Assembly: GCA_016906335.1 (NCBI GenBank)
Contig: JADEYG010000015.1
Location: 62,001-126,000 of the forward strand
From: Novakomyces olei
Lineage: Eukaryota > Ascomycota > Novakomycetes > Novakomycetales > Novakomycetaceae
Length of the DNA: 64,000 nt
Reading direction: 5' to 3'
Shown here: positions 32,488 through 45,220 of the stretch, one piece after another
Numbering within the stretch: position 1 is the stretch's first letter
Layout of the letters: every line of letters starts with the position of its first letter
The notes under the pieces: model-generated
Databases searched by the model: none
What the model saw: the letters and a program-made list of their open reading frames with translations, nothing else
Told to the model about the DNA's origin: nothing
Position numbers and translations under genes: made by a program

Positions 32488-33426
32488 AAAGCGCTACAAA
32501 GAGCAGCCGACAAGGCTACAACAACAGCCCTAACGGCCAGACAGTATCGGAGACACATCCCAAGCTAAGAAGGATTGCTTGTGTGCACAATTGTATTTTC
32601 TAGACGATGAGTGCAGGAAGCTGGTTACAAGTAATTTAGAACACGGCGCTGTTGCGGTCCAACGTTCCACATAGTCCGCATCCTTTTGCGCAAGTAATGC
32701 AGCCGCATTCGTTCAAGCAGTACAGCCGCATTCGTCAAGCTGGATCTGCTCAAGTAATACAGCCGTTAGTCGCTTTGGCCAAATTTGTGTCTGTCCAATA
32801 CGTCCAATACTGCTCGCTCTATCGCTTACTTGTGCGGCGAGTGTCAGTCGATTCGCAGCGGACAGTATGTGGTCATAGTATAATGAACCAAGACTAAAAT
32901 GTCTTGTCTTACCCGTGTCCACGTGTAATCTGCTATTTTTACACGCAAATGTGCTCAGACCATTGCTCGATGCAGCAAGCATTGGAACATTGGAACCTCT
33001 GACAAACTAAACCTTTAAAATGTTTAAGATTTATGGAATAGTGTACAAATTTAGAGCACCGGTGAAATTTCCATGCGTAAAAGTCATTGTTAGAGACGTT
33101 TTGTGTCAGCGTGTATCAACTTGATACAACATGCTACAATCACCTAAAAAATGATCACAACGCTTTACAGCGCTTTACGAAGGCTTTAAAAATTTTTACA
33201 AATACTTTAGTCTAAGGGAAAAGCGTAGTTGGCACCGCTCGAATGCTAATATACACTGTCTCATCTCAAATAGAACAGTTCTCAAGGACAGACGCACTTG
33301 TAATAAAGTACGACGTACATATATAATAGTACAATGAAGCGCGAATATATTAGTACAGAGAATATCCAGGGTTTTGGTAAAAGAATGACCCTACACAGTA
33401 GATAGTTGACTTTGTACAGTATATAT

Positions 33427-33529
33427 CTAACCCTAATTTAATAACCCTAATTCAATAGCCCTTTTTTAACAGCCCTACTTTAACAACACTTTATAACACT
33501 TAACAACCCTAACTAACCCTAACCCTAAC
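33427..33529. promoter_or_regulatory. Telobox (AACCCTAA) cluster upstream of SEC7
   Basis: CTAACCCTAA at about 33427, ATAACCCTAA at about 33441 and a denser AACCCTAACTAACCCTAACC run at about 33505-33529, all 110-213 bp before the SEC7 ATG. AACCCTAA/RCCCTAA is the binding word of Tbf1-type Myb factors and matches the TTAGGG telomere repeat. It could be a promoter element or a healed telomeric insertion. Confidence 0.5.
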
Positions 33530-33639
33530 AAATTTTCCTCGCCGGTATACGATGTGGTGTTGTAAGGTAGGGAGGGTATCGTGAGCGGACAGTATATATA
33601 TTTGCTGCTGTATGAGAACGTGGTATAGACAGCCTGGAG

Positions 33640-36600
33640 ATGGAGAGCGGGCAAGATGCCGCGCCGACCTCTTTGGCGCAAGAGCAGCCACGTGCAATTG
33701 ACGTGGATTCCGAGCATCAATTGCGGGCCGACGAGGTTTCGGCAGAGACTGATCCGTCCGCAGCAGAAGGAGACGCGGAGGCTGCGCCGCACACGAGCAA
33801 AACGGCCCCGTCTACGGCCGAAGAGGCCCCGCAGATCGGCCTGGCCGGCATTGCGTCTGCCAGTGGACCAACAGAAAACCCGGACTGTGAGCCTGGGCGG
33901 CAAGGAGTAGACGATTCTGCTCCGGCAGAGACGCGACACAATGGTACTGGTGACGCGACCAAAAATGCTAATCCGGCCGACGAGGATCCGGCCATAGAGG
34001 AGGCGAATAGTGCAGCCGAGGCTGGTGGATCTGAGCCAGACTCGGGTCTGGTTCAGCCTGACGAGCCTGAGGCAGCAAAAGGGACAGAGGGAGCTGGAGA
34101 GGCCGATAAGGCTGATGGTAAAGGTGAAAAAGAGGCAGAGCCAAAAGAGGCAGAGCCAGTAGAGGCAGAGCCAAAAGAGGCAGAGCCAAAAGAGGCAGCA
34201 AGACCGGCAGAGCCAGCTGGTCAATTGAGCCAGAAGAGTCCCAGCCAGAGCCAAGAAGGCGGCAGCAGCGGCCGTGAAATGGCAGCAGACAGTGGACAAG
34301 AAAATTCGGCTACTGAAGCCTCTGCCACGTTTGATAATGTAAGCGTGAGCGACGAGAATCGCCATGAAATTGCGTCAGTAGCGTCCAGTTGGCGCAAAGA
34401 GCAGCAGAATTCGATGGTGTTTGTGACGCAGGCGTTAGACTCGTTGCTGGCGACAAAGCAGGGGAAGCGTGGGCAGTTAAAGGACGCGTTAGAGAGGGCT
34501 ATGAGTAAGTGCTTTACAGATTAAAAAAAATAAAATTAAAAAATAAATTTATTCCATGTTGCTAATTGTGCAAAGACGCGATCAAGTCGGACGGGGACGT
34601 GTCCCCGAAATCGATCCTGGAGCCTCTCAAATTGGCATGTGTTTCGGGAAACACAGGCCTGATTATAACGGGTCTGGACTGTATAGGAAAGCTTGTTTCG
34701 TACTCGTTTTTCATTGACCCCGAGAGTAAGAGTGGGGCGGATATTCCGATAATGGAGGATGTGGTTGATACGATATGCAACTGCTTCCAAGGCGAGGGCA
34801 CAGATGAGCGAGTGCAGCTACAGATTGTAAAAGCGCTGCTGAGTGCAGTCTTGAATGAAACCCCACAAGCGGCTATTCACAATGGAGCACTGCTTAAATC
34901 CATACGGTCTACGTACAATATATTCCTTTTGAGCAGGAGCACTGCAAACCAGGCTGTTGCTCAGATTACACTGGCGCAGATGGTACACGCTGTCTTTGAC
35001 AGGATCCGTCCAGAGGCGATAGCATTGAATGAAAAGTTTCGATCAGAGAGGGACGTGTCCACTGCCGGCCAAGCCAAGTCCAAGGACTCTGCGAGTGCAG
35101 GCGAGCTGAGTGCGTCTGCTTCAGTCACCGATCTCGGCCAGCACGGCAACGAGTCGGGACCGCACTCAGCAACTAATGCCACTAGTTCGGCTCCAGTATC
35201 AGAGACAAAGCTTACTCTGCAAGCTCTAGAGCAGCGGCAGACGTTTGACCCGGTCAAGGACGAGCGGACGGAGGAGGATGACGAGATGGAGGAGCAGGAT
35301 GTATACATAAAGGACGCCTTTCTCGTCTTTCGATCGCTGTGCAAGCTCTCTATCAAACCCGTGTCTATTGAACATGCGGTAGACCTTCGATCGGAGCAGA
35401 TGAGGTCGAAGCTGATGACGCTGTACCTTGTCTTTATAATCCTGAACAAGCACATGGACGTCTTTACAAACGAAAGTGTACGGCTTCGGTCTGCTCGGCA
35501 GAGAGAGGGAACACAGTTTTGTGAAGCTTGCAAGCAGTACATCTGCCTCAGCTTGAGCCGCAACAGTCTGAGCCCGACAGTGGAGGTCTTTGAGATCAGC
35601 TGCGAGATCTTTTGGAAGATTCTAAGCAATCTGCGTACAATGTTCAAGCGTGAGATTGAAGTGTTCTTTATCGAGATCTTTTTCCCCATCCTGGAGATGC
35701 GTAATTCCTCGTACCAGCAAAAGCAGATCCTGCTCAATGTCCTGGCACGGCTGTGCAATGAGCCCAAGGCCATAGTTGAGCTGTACCTCAACTATGACTG
35801 CGACCGCAATTTCGACAATGTGTACGAGCGGCTGCTAAACATCTTGTCCCGAATGGCCTCGTTTACATCTGAAGTTGGAGAGGACGTGGTCAGTGCGGCA
35901 GTGCCGATAGCAGCCAAGTCTATGGAGGATATGACTCTGCCTCCTCCACTGACAACGGCAGCTCTCTCCTCAACGAGCCACGAGCACCCGCCAGAGCCTG
36001 TGATGGAGTACCAGCTGAAGCGCCGGGCGCTGGAGTGTATGGTGGCCATCCTAACGACCCTGTCCAACTGGTCCAGCCAGGGTATTAGGGCAGCAACGGC
36101 CTCGCAGATCGACGAGACCTACCCGGACTCTGGCTCCTCTGTGGCAACGGCCGGCGACGAGAGCGTAAAGGCCTCTGGCGTCAACTCGCCTCGCGTGGCG
36201 TCCTCGGCGTCGCTGGACACGGCAAACCTGCCGGCCGGCAATAGTACGGCAGGCAAACTGCCCTCGCCAGGGTTAGGGTTAGGGTCAACGTCAGCTTTAG
36301 GGTTAGGGTCAGGGTCATCTTCAGGGTTAGGGTCAGCCTCGATGGACGACCCGTCGCAGTTTGAGGCGCTCAAGCAGCGCAAGACGCTTCTGCAGGAAGG
36401 TATTCGGCTGTTCAACACCAAACCGAAACGCGGCCTGGCGTACCTGCAGGACCATGGCTTTATAAGGTCCTTGGAGGACGGCAAGGAGGTGGCTCTTTTC
36501 CTGCTGCGCACAGACGGGATCAGCAAATCAGCGCTGGGCGAGTTCCTGGGCGAAGGTGAGGAAAAAAACGTGGAAATAATGCATGCCTTTGTGGACCAGC

Positions 36601-39600
36601 TGAGCTTTGACGGGATGAAGTTTACAGAGGCCCTTCGACGGTTCCTTCAAGCCTTCCGGCTGCCAGGCGAGTCGCAAAAGATCGACAGGTTCATGCTCAA
36701 GTTTGCTGAGCGGTACATCCGAGGCAATCCTGGTGCCTTTGCCAATGCGGACACAGCCTACGTCCTCGCCTACTCTGTAATAATGCTCAACACGGACCAG
36801 CACAATCCGCAAGTGCGGAGGCGGATGAGCAAGCAAGAGTTTATTGCCAACAACCGTGGCATCGACGACGGCCACGATATACCGGACGCGTACCTTGCTG
36901 CCGTCTATGACGAGATTGCAGACAACGAGATTGTCATGAAGGACGAGCACGGACAGGCGGCTATGATGGGAATGGGCACTGTTGTTAGAGGCAGTAGTGG
37001 TGGTATTACCGGCAATATCTCGAGCGCTCTTGCCACCGTCGGCCGCGATCTGCAGAGGGAAGCGTACATGGCCGCCTCGGAGGAGATGGCGCAAAAGACA
37101 GAGACGATCCTGAAACAGCTGCTCCGCTCTCAGAGACGTGGGCTCTCGACTAATAGCAGTTATAGCAATAACAGTGGCAGTTACAGCAATAACAGTGGCA
37201 ATAACAGTGGCAATAACAGTGGCAGTTTGAGTACAACTGCAGCAGCAGCAGCTTCTGCAGCAGCTTCTGCAGCAGCTTCTGCTCGGTCAAACGTGTTTTA
37301 TATAGCTCGGCACTTTGAGCATGTCGGCCCCATGTTTGACGTAGTCTGGATGCCCTTCCTTGCAGCTCTGTCAGGTCCGCTGCAGGAGAGCGATGACGCG
37401 TCCGTTGTGGCCACGTGCCTTGCCGGGTTCAAAGACGCAATCAGGATTGCGTGCCTGTTTGACTTGGAGCTGGCGCGTAACGCGTTTGTAAGTACATTGG
37501 GCCACTTTACAATGCTCGACAATCTGCCTTCGATTAGAGGCAAGAGTGTCCTCGTTATCCATACGCTCCTCGACGTGGCCTGTGCCGATGGCAATGGCCT
37601 CCGTGGATCGTGGAAGGATGTACTGACTCGTGTCAGCCAGCTCGAAAGGCTACAGCTGCTCAGTGAAGGAGTTGACGAGAGCCTTGTTCCAGACGTTGCC
37701 CGGGCCAGAATAAGCACTGGCCCGAGCGTTAATGGCTCAAGCCAAGTTGGCTCTAGCCAAGTTGGCTCAGGCCTTGTCAGTGCAAATTCTGGCAGTCAGA
37801 GTTTGAACGGATATAATAGTAGCGGCCGTCTGTCTGTAGACTCGAGTGTTAGCCGCTCGTCCTTCCAGGCAGCCCGGCACTCCTCTCGGCGGCCATTGGG
37901 CCCTCAGCACTTGTCTCGAGAGGCGGTAGAGGCGTGTACGAGTGCCGAGACGGTGAGGCAGATGGACCGGCTGTTTACACAGAGCGCCCACCTGTCCGGT
38001 TTGGCGATTGTCGATTTCGTAAAGGCACTTTGTGCAGTGTCGCTGGAGGAGATTCAGTCCTCTGCAACGGCAGAGCAGCCGCGGCTGTACAGTCTGCAAA
38101 AGCTGGTAGAGATTTCGTACTACAATATGGGCCGTATTCGGATGGAGTGGACGAGTATTTGGGCCGTTTTAGGAGAGCATTTCAACCGTATTATAGCCCT
38201 AAATGCCTCACACAGTGTCTCTTTTACTGCTCTCGATTCGCTGCGGCAGTTGGCGATGCGGTTCATGGACCTCGAAGAGCTGCCGCACTTTATGTTCCAA
38301 AAGGATTTCTTACGGCCGTTTGAGTACGTTATGAACAGCCGTGCGCCAGTAGCGGCAAAGGAGATGACTCTCCGCTGCATTTTGCAGATGGTACAGGCAA
38401 AATCGGGACGTATCCGCTCCGGCTGGCGGACAATGTTCAACATCCTTGCCGCTGGCGCCCGTAGCGAGAACGAGAGCATAAACACACTCGCCTTTAATAC
38501 GTGCAAAAACATTATCCGCAACAGCCTCGACGACGTTATCCTGCAGGGCAGTTTTGCTGACGTCACTGTCAGCCTCTCTGAGTTTGCAAAGAACAAACGG
38601 TTCCAGAAATCAGCATTGCAAGCTGTCGAGACGCTGAGGGGGCTCATTGCCGTCGTCCTACGCAACGAGCACTGCCCTCTAAGCGAGCAGTATGCCGCCC
38701 GCCAGTCTGAGAATAAAAATAATAAAAACGATAATAACAATGACATTGTTAATAACAATAATGACATTGTTAATAACAATAATGATAATGATATTGTTAA
38801 TAACAATGATATTGTTAATAACAATGATATTGTTAATAACAATAACAATGATAGTATTGTTGATAATAACAATATTATTAATGATAATAATAATAATAAT
38901 AATGATGTCGATCCAGAGCAGGACACGTTGCTCAAGTACTGGTACCCGATGCTGTTTGCGTTCCACGATATAACGATGAACGGGGACGACTTGGAAGTCC
39001 GCTCTCGAGCTCTGTCGTACCTCTTTTCTGCGCTGGAAAAGTACGGAGCCTCGTACCCCTCAGAGTTCTGGGACGTTGTGTGCCGACAGCTCCTTTTCCC
39101 AATGTTTACGATGCTGAAATCCAACACGGAGAGCACACGCTTTGGCAGCACTGACGATCTCAACATGTGGCTCTCGACGACGATGGTACAGGCGCTGAGG
39201 GATATGGTGCGGCTGTTTACGTACTACTTTGACCTGCTCGAGCGCATGTTTGACGGTATGCTCGACCTGATTATCACCTGCTTTTGCCAGGAAAGCGATG
39301 CTCTGGCCAAGATTGGTGCCAGCTGCCTGCAGACGTTTATCGTGCAAAACGCGGCCAAGTTTTCGCCCGCTCATTGGAAGAGGCTCGTTGGCACTTTTGC
39401 ACGGCTCTTTGCCGATACTACTGCCATACAGCTGTTTGACTACCGCTCCGTCAAGGCTGCAGACCAAAAGTATGGCCACTCTAATGGCAGGGAGGCCTCT
39501 ACTGGTACTGGTACTGGTACTGGTACTGGTACTGGTACTGGTACAGAGCCACGGGAGAGTAAACCGGCTGGCCGGCACGAGCCAGGGACCCGGCGCCGTG

Positions 39601-40535
39601 ATTTCCAGCCTCTGATTGTAAAATGCGTTCTGCAGCTGCTGCTCCTCGACTCTGTCAACGATATCTTTAAAAGCGACCAGGTTTTCCAGTGTATTCCTCA
39701 CGAACACCTCGTGACGCTCATGGAGACTGTCCGCCATTCGTGGTCGTTTGCCAAACGATTCAACGACGATATCGAGCTGCGCACGAATTTGTGGAACCTC
39801 GGTAGGTTGCGGTTAAGAAAAATAAATTAAGACAAGAATAATTTTATTATTATTATTTTTTTTAAACAAGGAATATTTGCAATTTTATTAATGCCTCTCT
39901 TCACTGCTAACATCCAGGGTTCATGAAACAGCTCCCAAACTTGCTGCGGCAAGAGACAGTGGCGGCATCGACTTATACAACAATTCTTTTCAGAGTATAC
40001 AATACTCCGTCTTTGAAGGCAATTGACAAGACTGCTATAGAGGAGAAACTTGTTCCGTATGTTTTCTATATACCTGCGTCTTCATTATTTACTAATTACA
40101 GTGCGTGTCAACAAGTCGTACGGTCGTACGCGGACTTGGACCAGGAAACTCAAAACAGGAATATTCTTTCCTGGCGCCCAGTGATAAATCTGATCATCGA
40201 GTGCTATACGCAGCTACAAAACGAAGATGTATGCGCAAAGTCATTTATACATGCTTGATTCTAGTTCTCTCTTTTTTATTGTTTGTTTGTTTTGTTTGTG
40301 CTACCGATTTCTGTTTCATTATAAATACATTCCTGCTTTGTATCGTCTCGTTTCATTGTCTACTCGTTCTATTCTAACATTACAGTTTCTGAGAAACATT
40401 GCTTCGTTTTACGAATTGGCAATAATCCTGTTGCGCTGCGAAGGGATTGACGTCGGCACTCGACGGCTGCTGGCCGACTTTTTTGAGAAAAGTGGCGAGC
40501 TGAAATTAAAACTAAAAAATACTGTCAAGAATTAG
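33640..40535 (+). CDS. SEC7: Sec7 ARF guanine-nucleotide exchange factor, 5 exons
   Basis: Exons 33640-34504, 34576-39801, 39918-40056, 40102-40228 and 40386-40535 give 2168 aa (introns 71, 116, 45, 157 nt). Sec7 activates Arf at the trans-Golgi. Order: a long acidic, Ala/Glu-rich N-terminus with KEAEPVEAEPKEAEPKEA repeats; a DCB region (MVFVTQALDSLLATKQGKRG); an HUS region with the HUS box YLNYDCDRNF; the Sec7 catalytic domain (about 880-1075) with the Glu finger FRLPGES (Glu about 987) and YSVIMLNTDQHN; then HDS repeats. Oddities: a Gly/Leu/Ser linker just before the catalytic domain coded by TTAGGG-like DNA (36269-36332); polyserine/Asn and polyalanine around 37145-37280; an Asn/Ile/Val insert at 38712-38910; and a GT dipeptide repeat at 39505-39543. 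Confidence 0.97.
38712..38910 (+). repeat. SEC7: In-frame Asn-rich low-complexity insert in SEC7
   Basis: Repeats of NNNDIV coded by AAT/AAC, GAT and ATT/GTT (about residues 1668-1734). Its extreme AT-richness contrasts with the GC-rich codons on either side, and it sits between HDS helices, so it looks like a late microsatellite expansion tolerated in a loop. Confidence 0.9.
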
Positions 40536-41003
40536 GATTTTGTAGTGTATATTTATCTGACGCGACGACACAAGTTTTGGAATTGTCTCGGCGGTTTGGT
40601 TTTTGGTCGTAATTGAAAATGAATACATTGATGAAGCAGTATAATATATCTCCAAAGTAGGCAAATAACTAAACACTTTAACCCAACCCAAGTCTAATAT
40701 GCTCAAGCCAGATACGTAAAGTAAAGTCTCATAGGAATGACGCGTGCCCCTTTTGTTCTGCTTTAATATACGTGACGGAAAAAGTTGTACAATTTGGTTT
40801 TCGATATACCTTATAGACTTGTAAATGCTGTGAATACAGTTGTGCCGCTTATATTTATCTGTATGCTATTCACATTTTCTGTATATTACTAATATCTATT
40901 AGCAAAAATATGTCGAGTATTATTATATAAAACAATAATATTATTTTATCAGTAAAATAAATTTAAATATCAAATTCAACAGTCTAATCGCGCATGAGGC
41001 ATC
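40536..41003. other. Intergenic SEC7-GIM4
   Basis: AT-rich spacer between two plus-strand genes. Nothing recognised. Confidence 0.4.
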
Positions 41004-41775
41004 ATGTCAGACACGGAAACAAAAGGCCCTGTGCCGAATCAGGGTAACTCGAGTCAGATTTATCATAATTCTTACAGCCTAGAATTGCAACTGCAGTATA
41101 ACAATTATAAAGCTACTTTACAAAGCCTCGCATCGAAAATTGGCGACCTTGAGACGGAGGCAGACGAATACAAGTACTACTGACCCAAAAGATTGTGGTA
41201 GAATTACTAACATGTTTAGGCTCGTAATTTCGACACTAGAACCGCTTGCGGGCGACAGAAAGTGTTTTCGCATGATTGGAGGCGTTTTGGTCGAACGTAC
41301 AGTGCAAGACGTCCTGCCCACTTTGAAGACGAACCATGAAGGCGTAAGTTTATGCTCCTCTATGATTTTTTACATTTTCGTTGTATACCTTGATCTGGTC
41401 ACATTTTAACTGGATAACGATAAATCGTTTACTTCATTTTAACCACTTTGACTGCGTCAAATATTTCTATCTTTTATTTAACTAATTAACTAATTAACTA
41501 ATTAACTAATTAACTAATTAATTAATTAATTAATTAATTAATCAATCAATCGTTTTGTTTTGTTTTAATTATGTTCGTCTCTTGTTTTCTTTTAGATCTA
41601 ATTTCTTATGTCTTGTTTTTGGGGTTTCTCCTGCCCTTCACCTATTGCGATTAAAATCTAATTTAAACAGATTCGAAACTTGATGGAGCAGTTATTAGAA
41701 CGGTACCAAACGCAGGAAAAACAGTTTCAAAAGTGGCAGAAAGATAACAAGGTACAGATTGTTCGTCAGCCTTAA
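41004..41775 (+). CDS. GIM4: Prefoldin subunit 2 (Gim4-like), 3 exons
   Basis: Exons 41004-41173, 41220-41343 and 41671-41775 give 132 aa, the normal size of a beta-type prefoldin subunit. Prefoldin is a cytosolic hexamer that hands unfolded actin and tubulin to the CCT chaperonin. The first helix has YNNYKATLQSLASKIGDLET, the beta hairpin core reads LAGDRKCFRMIGGVLVERTV then QDVLPTLKTN, and the second helix runs to a KVQIVRQP end. Intron 1 is 46 nt with branch ATTACTAAC; intron 2 is 327 nt and contains a TTAACTAA/TTAA repeat (41478-41550). The ATG at 41004 was chosen over an out-of-frame ATG at 40994. Confidence 0.93.
41478..41552. repeat. (TTAACTAA)n/(ATTA)n run in GIM4 intron 2
   Basis: Four or five AACTAATT units passing into TTAA tetranucleotides and CAAT units. 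Because the unit resembles the branch site CTAAC, the intron carries many decoy branch words. Confidence 0.85.
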
Positions 41776-42008
41776 TTGATATCCTCGATTTGAATAATAC
41801 TCTATAATGTATAAAGTCCAGTCGTTGTAGGACTTTTTGTACATGGCCAATGCAGTGTAACACACGGGCGTTATCAAAAATCTGGAGTATATGTAACTCA
41901 AACGCTCTATATTTATGGAAATCTTCAACAATGTTGTTATAATCAGTGTGCGGATATATAGATTGCTCTATTGAATGTCGAACCTTTATCATTTCGATTC
42001 CATCATTT

Positions 42009-44803
42009 CTACTGCTTCAATTTGTACATGCCCCGGGAAACTTCCAACTTTTCGCTCTCCACCATTGCGAGCAAAAGAGTCTGTAATTCGTTAATTGATT
42101 TGGTGTAGGTATTGGGCGGAGGAACAAACATGCCCAGCATCATATGAATCCGGTTCAAATCCATGGGCCCGATATTCGTAATCATGCCGGTGACAAATGA
42201 CCCAAAAATATTCATTTCCGAGTCCATTTCCACATCGACACCGGCAATTTCTTCCTCCACTGGAACAACAATATTACTTGCAGTTTGTTGCTCAGAGACT
42301 TGCTCAACCAGCACAAATCTTTCAGCCGAATCCTCGCGCAAAACTCCGTGTTTAACCCAAAAGGCAAGATCGCGTTTCGCTAGTGCCCGAGGCATTCTTA
42401 AGGTTTTTACAATTTCATCTAGGGTTAGGGTTATTGCAGTATTTGTTGAATCGTCTTCAAAGGCGTGTAATATCGTCGCCTGAGCCGGTGTTACAATCAT
42501 GTCCAGCGTCCGATCTTGCAGCTCAATTTGTAGCTCGACTTGGCCCAAGGTAGGAACCCATAACAATGTCCGATTCTTTTGTATCTTTTCAAACATTTCC
42601 ACATAGTTTTGCATACTTGTTTGGATGGCAGGTGGCGCACTAAATGTATCTTGCCGCAGTGAAGGCCAATACAGTTTAGACAAGACAGTAGCGTTAAAAT
42701 GTTCGGCGTTGCCGGTATAGTTCTGACGCGTTTCCCCTTCAAATTGGTGATTAAAGCTCTCTGATCGCTCAAAATCTCGAAGCATTACCTCACACATGGC
42801 CAGATTGTTTTCACCAAACCGTAGCTTTAAGAGATTTAAATTTCTCAATTCTTGAGCAATATCGATCGCCTTGCTGGCCAGTAATCTGTCGCACAACAGA
42901 GTTTGAAGCTCCTTGATGAAGACCTCTTTGCTATCGTAAATAGAGACAAGACTGCCCACAATATCGAGTCTTTTTGATGGCTTTTTAAAATTAGGAGCAG
43001 CATCAATTGGGTCAGGAACCCAATCAACACTTGCTGCCTGTGTATCCTGCTCAGCGCTTATATTTTCAAGATTGAAATCATCGTCAATCAGCTCTGCATC
43101 TGACTCTAAATGCTTGCCACCCAGAATACTAATCATAATACATCTAATTGTATCCTCACGCAGCCTCAAACAGTCGCGAAAGGGGATTGAAACACGGTCT
43201 AAAAGAACTCCGGGTGGGTCCACAATCAACATGGCTTTAATCGTGTGAATGTATTTCGCAATAATGCTTACTGTATTCGCTCCAGAGTGAAGAAAGGTGG
43301 ACTGACATATTGTGCGGAAAGTATTTACAAACTGAGCTCTCTGCCTCGTCGTATGCACACATTTTTTAAGGTCCAAAAGCGCAGGCTCCGACTCAGGGAT
43401 TGCACTTACTATTCCCATTATATCTTTAGTCCGGACACGCGCCAGTTCTTCATCTGCGATATCTGTCAATTGCTTTTTAACGATACTCGGGTCAATTGCT
43501 CTCTGCCTCTCTGGGAATAGGGTTTGTAGTATTTGTATAGTGGTATTCACGAAATTTGTGAGCAAATCTCCATGAATAAGCGTGTAGCCGCTTTCGGACC
43601 ACGAATTGCTGAATCTGTTTGCGATGAATAGTGAAGTAATGTCGCTTATACTAGAGGAAAATGCCTTTTCCAGCTCTAGACCGAAACCCAGATCACGACA
43701 GTGTGATAAAAAGGTCAATAAGGGCGCAAATGCGCTGTTGTACATTCCACTTGTTGGGCTTTCAATGAACAAACGGCCATCCCGCAGCGGTCGGGAAAGG
43801 TGACTTTGACAAACTTTATACAGGTCTGATTGTAAATCTTCGAATCTCCATAAAGACCGAGAAATAGCATTGAAAGCACGTACAAAGTCGGAAAGGTGTT
43901 GTCTGAATTAGTTAGAGCGGTGCCTCGTTGAAATACAGATGTAAGCCTCGTTGAAATACAGATGTAAGGTAGAAGAATATAAACCACGTGGACACGTAAA
44001 ATAAATCCAGCAAATATATTCCGGGAGCTCCTTAATATTGCGTGACAAAGGCATAGACCTGAGGATATTATTTCAGTCACAACATTTCAGTCGCAGCAAC
44101 GACAGAATTTTAATAGTTCTCTTGAAGCAACACAAGTTTCAACGGGTAAAGATTAAAAATTGGAAAAGAAGGAGATAATGTAGAGTGCTTCTGTCTTTTA
44201 CAATAAGACAGGACCAGAGTCATAGACGAAATAGACGAACATTCTAGTCAAGAAATGTGAAGCTATTGCCACGCTGTACGCCTCGCGATATGATTGGAAA
44301 TGCAAGAGAATAATATGAGCGATTAAAAGCGAAAGAAATAAAAGCACAATGTGTAAAATGCAGGAGAAAACTTACTCTAATCCAACTGCACACAGTCGCC
44401 GCACCATCTTCCTTTGCCCCGCATGAAGAGATTTAACTTTATCAATAAACCGAGATTCGTCAAAGTCTTCTGGCACGGTACCATCTTGCTCACTATCCAG
44501 TGTTTCGCGTTGCCGTCCAAACGTGGGCTTTATCAGAGTATCCTGAATCAAAAAAGCCTGGTACTCGACGATTGTGTGAATACCGCACAAGTGCTGAAGC
44601 TTCCGCACAATCTGGTTACCTCGACTTAAATGAATTGCGGTAAACTGCTCATTGCTCTCAAAGCTCAGGAAGGGACAAAGCTCACCGAATAACTCCCGCA
44701 CTGTGTCTAAACGTCGTGCATCATAATGTACTGCCTTTTCGCCTCCTCCACTGTATAAAGCTGCCTCTTCTCCAAAGACAGAGTTCAAAATTTGCTGTGC
44801 CAT
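42009..44803 (-). CDS. APC2: APC/C subunit 2 (cullin-like), 2 exons
   Basis: Exons 44803-44376 and 43902-42009 join in phase 2 across a 473-nt intron (donor GTAAGT, acceptor CTAATTCAG) to give 773 aa. Apc2 is the cullin scaffold of the anaphase-promoting complex and holds the RING subunit Apc11. Visible: a helical N-terminal repeat region; the cullin-homology core with GSLVSIYDSKEVFIKELQTL, LLCDRLLASKA and FNATVLSKLYWPSLRQDTFS; the winged helix LPRQVELQ-like strand region (LGQVELQIELQDRTLDM); and the C-terminal APC2/WHB domain, DLNRIHMMLGMFVPPPNTYT then KSINELQTLLLAMVESEKLE. Length is a little below yeast Apc2. CTAACCCTAG-type telobox DNA lies inside the coding part at 42420-42433. Confidence 0.93.
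43922..43967. repeat. 23-bp perfect tandem duplication in APC2 intron
   Basis: GCCTCGTTGAAATACAGATG plus TAA occurs twice head to tail (43922-43944, 43945-43967), close to the intron's 3' end. The exact match implies a recent event. Confidence 0.9.
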
Positions 44804-45220
44804 TAAGGAGCATGAGCGATCAATGAAGCATCAGCCTAACCTGGAGCCATCGCGTAATGAGTTCTTGTGCCGTACCTGTTTATTTATGATTATTTATTTA
44901 TGATTATTTATTTATGATTATTTATTTATGATTATTTATTTATGATTATTTATTTATAATATAATTATAATTATAATTATATTTATATTTACTATCTACA
45001 AATTTAAGTAAAGCTGCCCGCAGCATTACGCTCATAGCGTTGCCTGCGTGAATCACAAGATATGATGAAATTCACGAATACAGTTCCATTTTCCTCCTTA
45101 TACGTCACACGAACTATTCATCCCTTTGACAAAAGCTACCGAGAGTCGTCCACGGCAACCTCAATTTCCTTCAATTATTAACTTTTGCTGCTGTCAATTT
45201 GGCAAAGATCGCTGCAACAA
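44804..45220. promoter_or_regulatory. Divergent APC2/TMEM33 promoter with 14-bp repeat
   Basis: Head-to-head spacer of 417 bp. About six copies of the 14-bp unit TGATTATTTATTTA lie at 44878-44956, followed by ATAATTATAATTATA-like sequence. No gene seen. Confidence 0.6.

Larger units (their letters stand above)
31601..33639. other. Large divergent spacer, Git1-like gene to SEC7
   Basis: A 2-kb spacer. It holds the duplicated CACGTG element (31718-31763), TACGTA-type repeats (32372-32487), an imperfect 22-bp CAAGTAATGCAGCCGCATTC repeat (about 32690-32766) and the telobox cluster before SEC7 (33427-33529). I see no exon with splice support and no RNA gene. Confidence 0.5.

Noticed and set aside
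38120-39166. Long antisense frame in SEC7 and other antisense frames at 35-39 kb
   Set aside because: Shadows of a GC-rich coding region; no conserved domain.
44878-44956. Regular 14-bp repeats as a CRISPR-like array
   Set aside because: Direct head-to-tail microsatellite with no unique spacers, in a eukaryotic genome.
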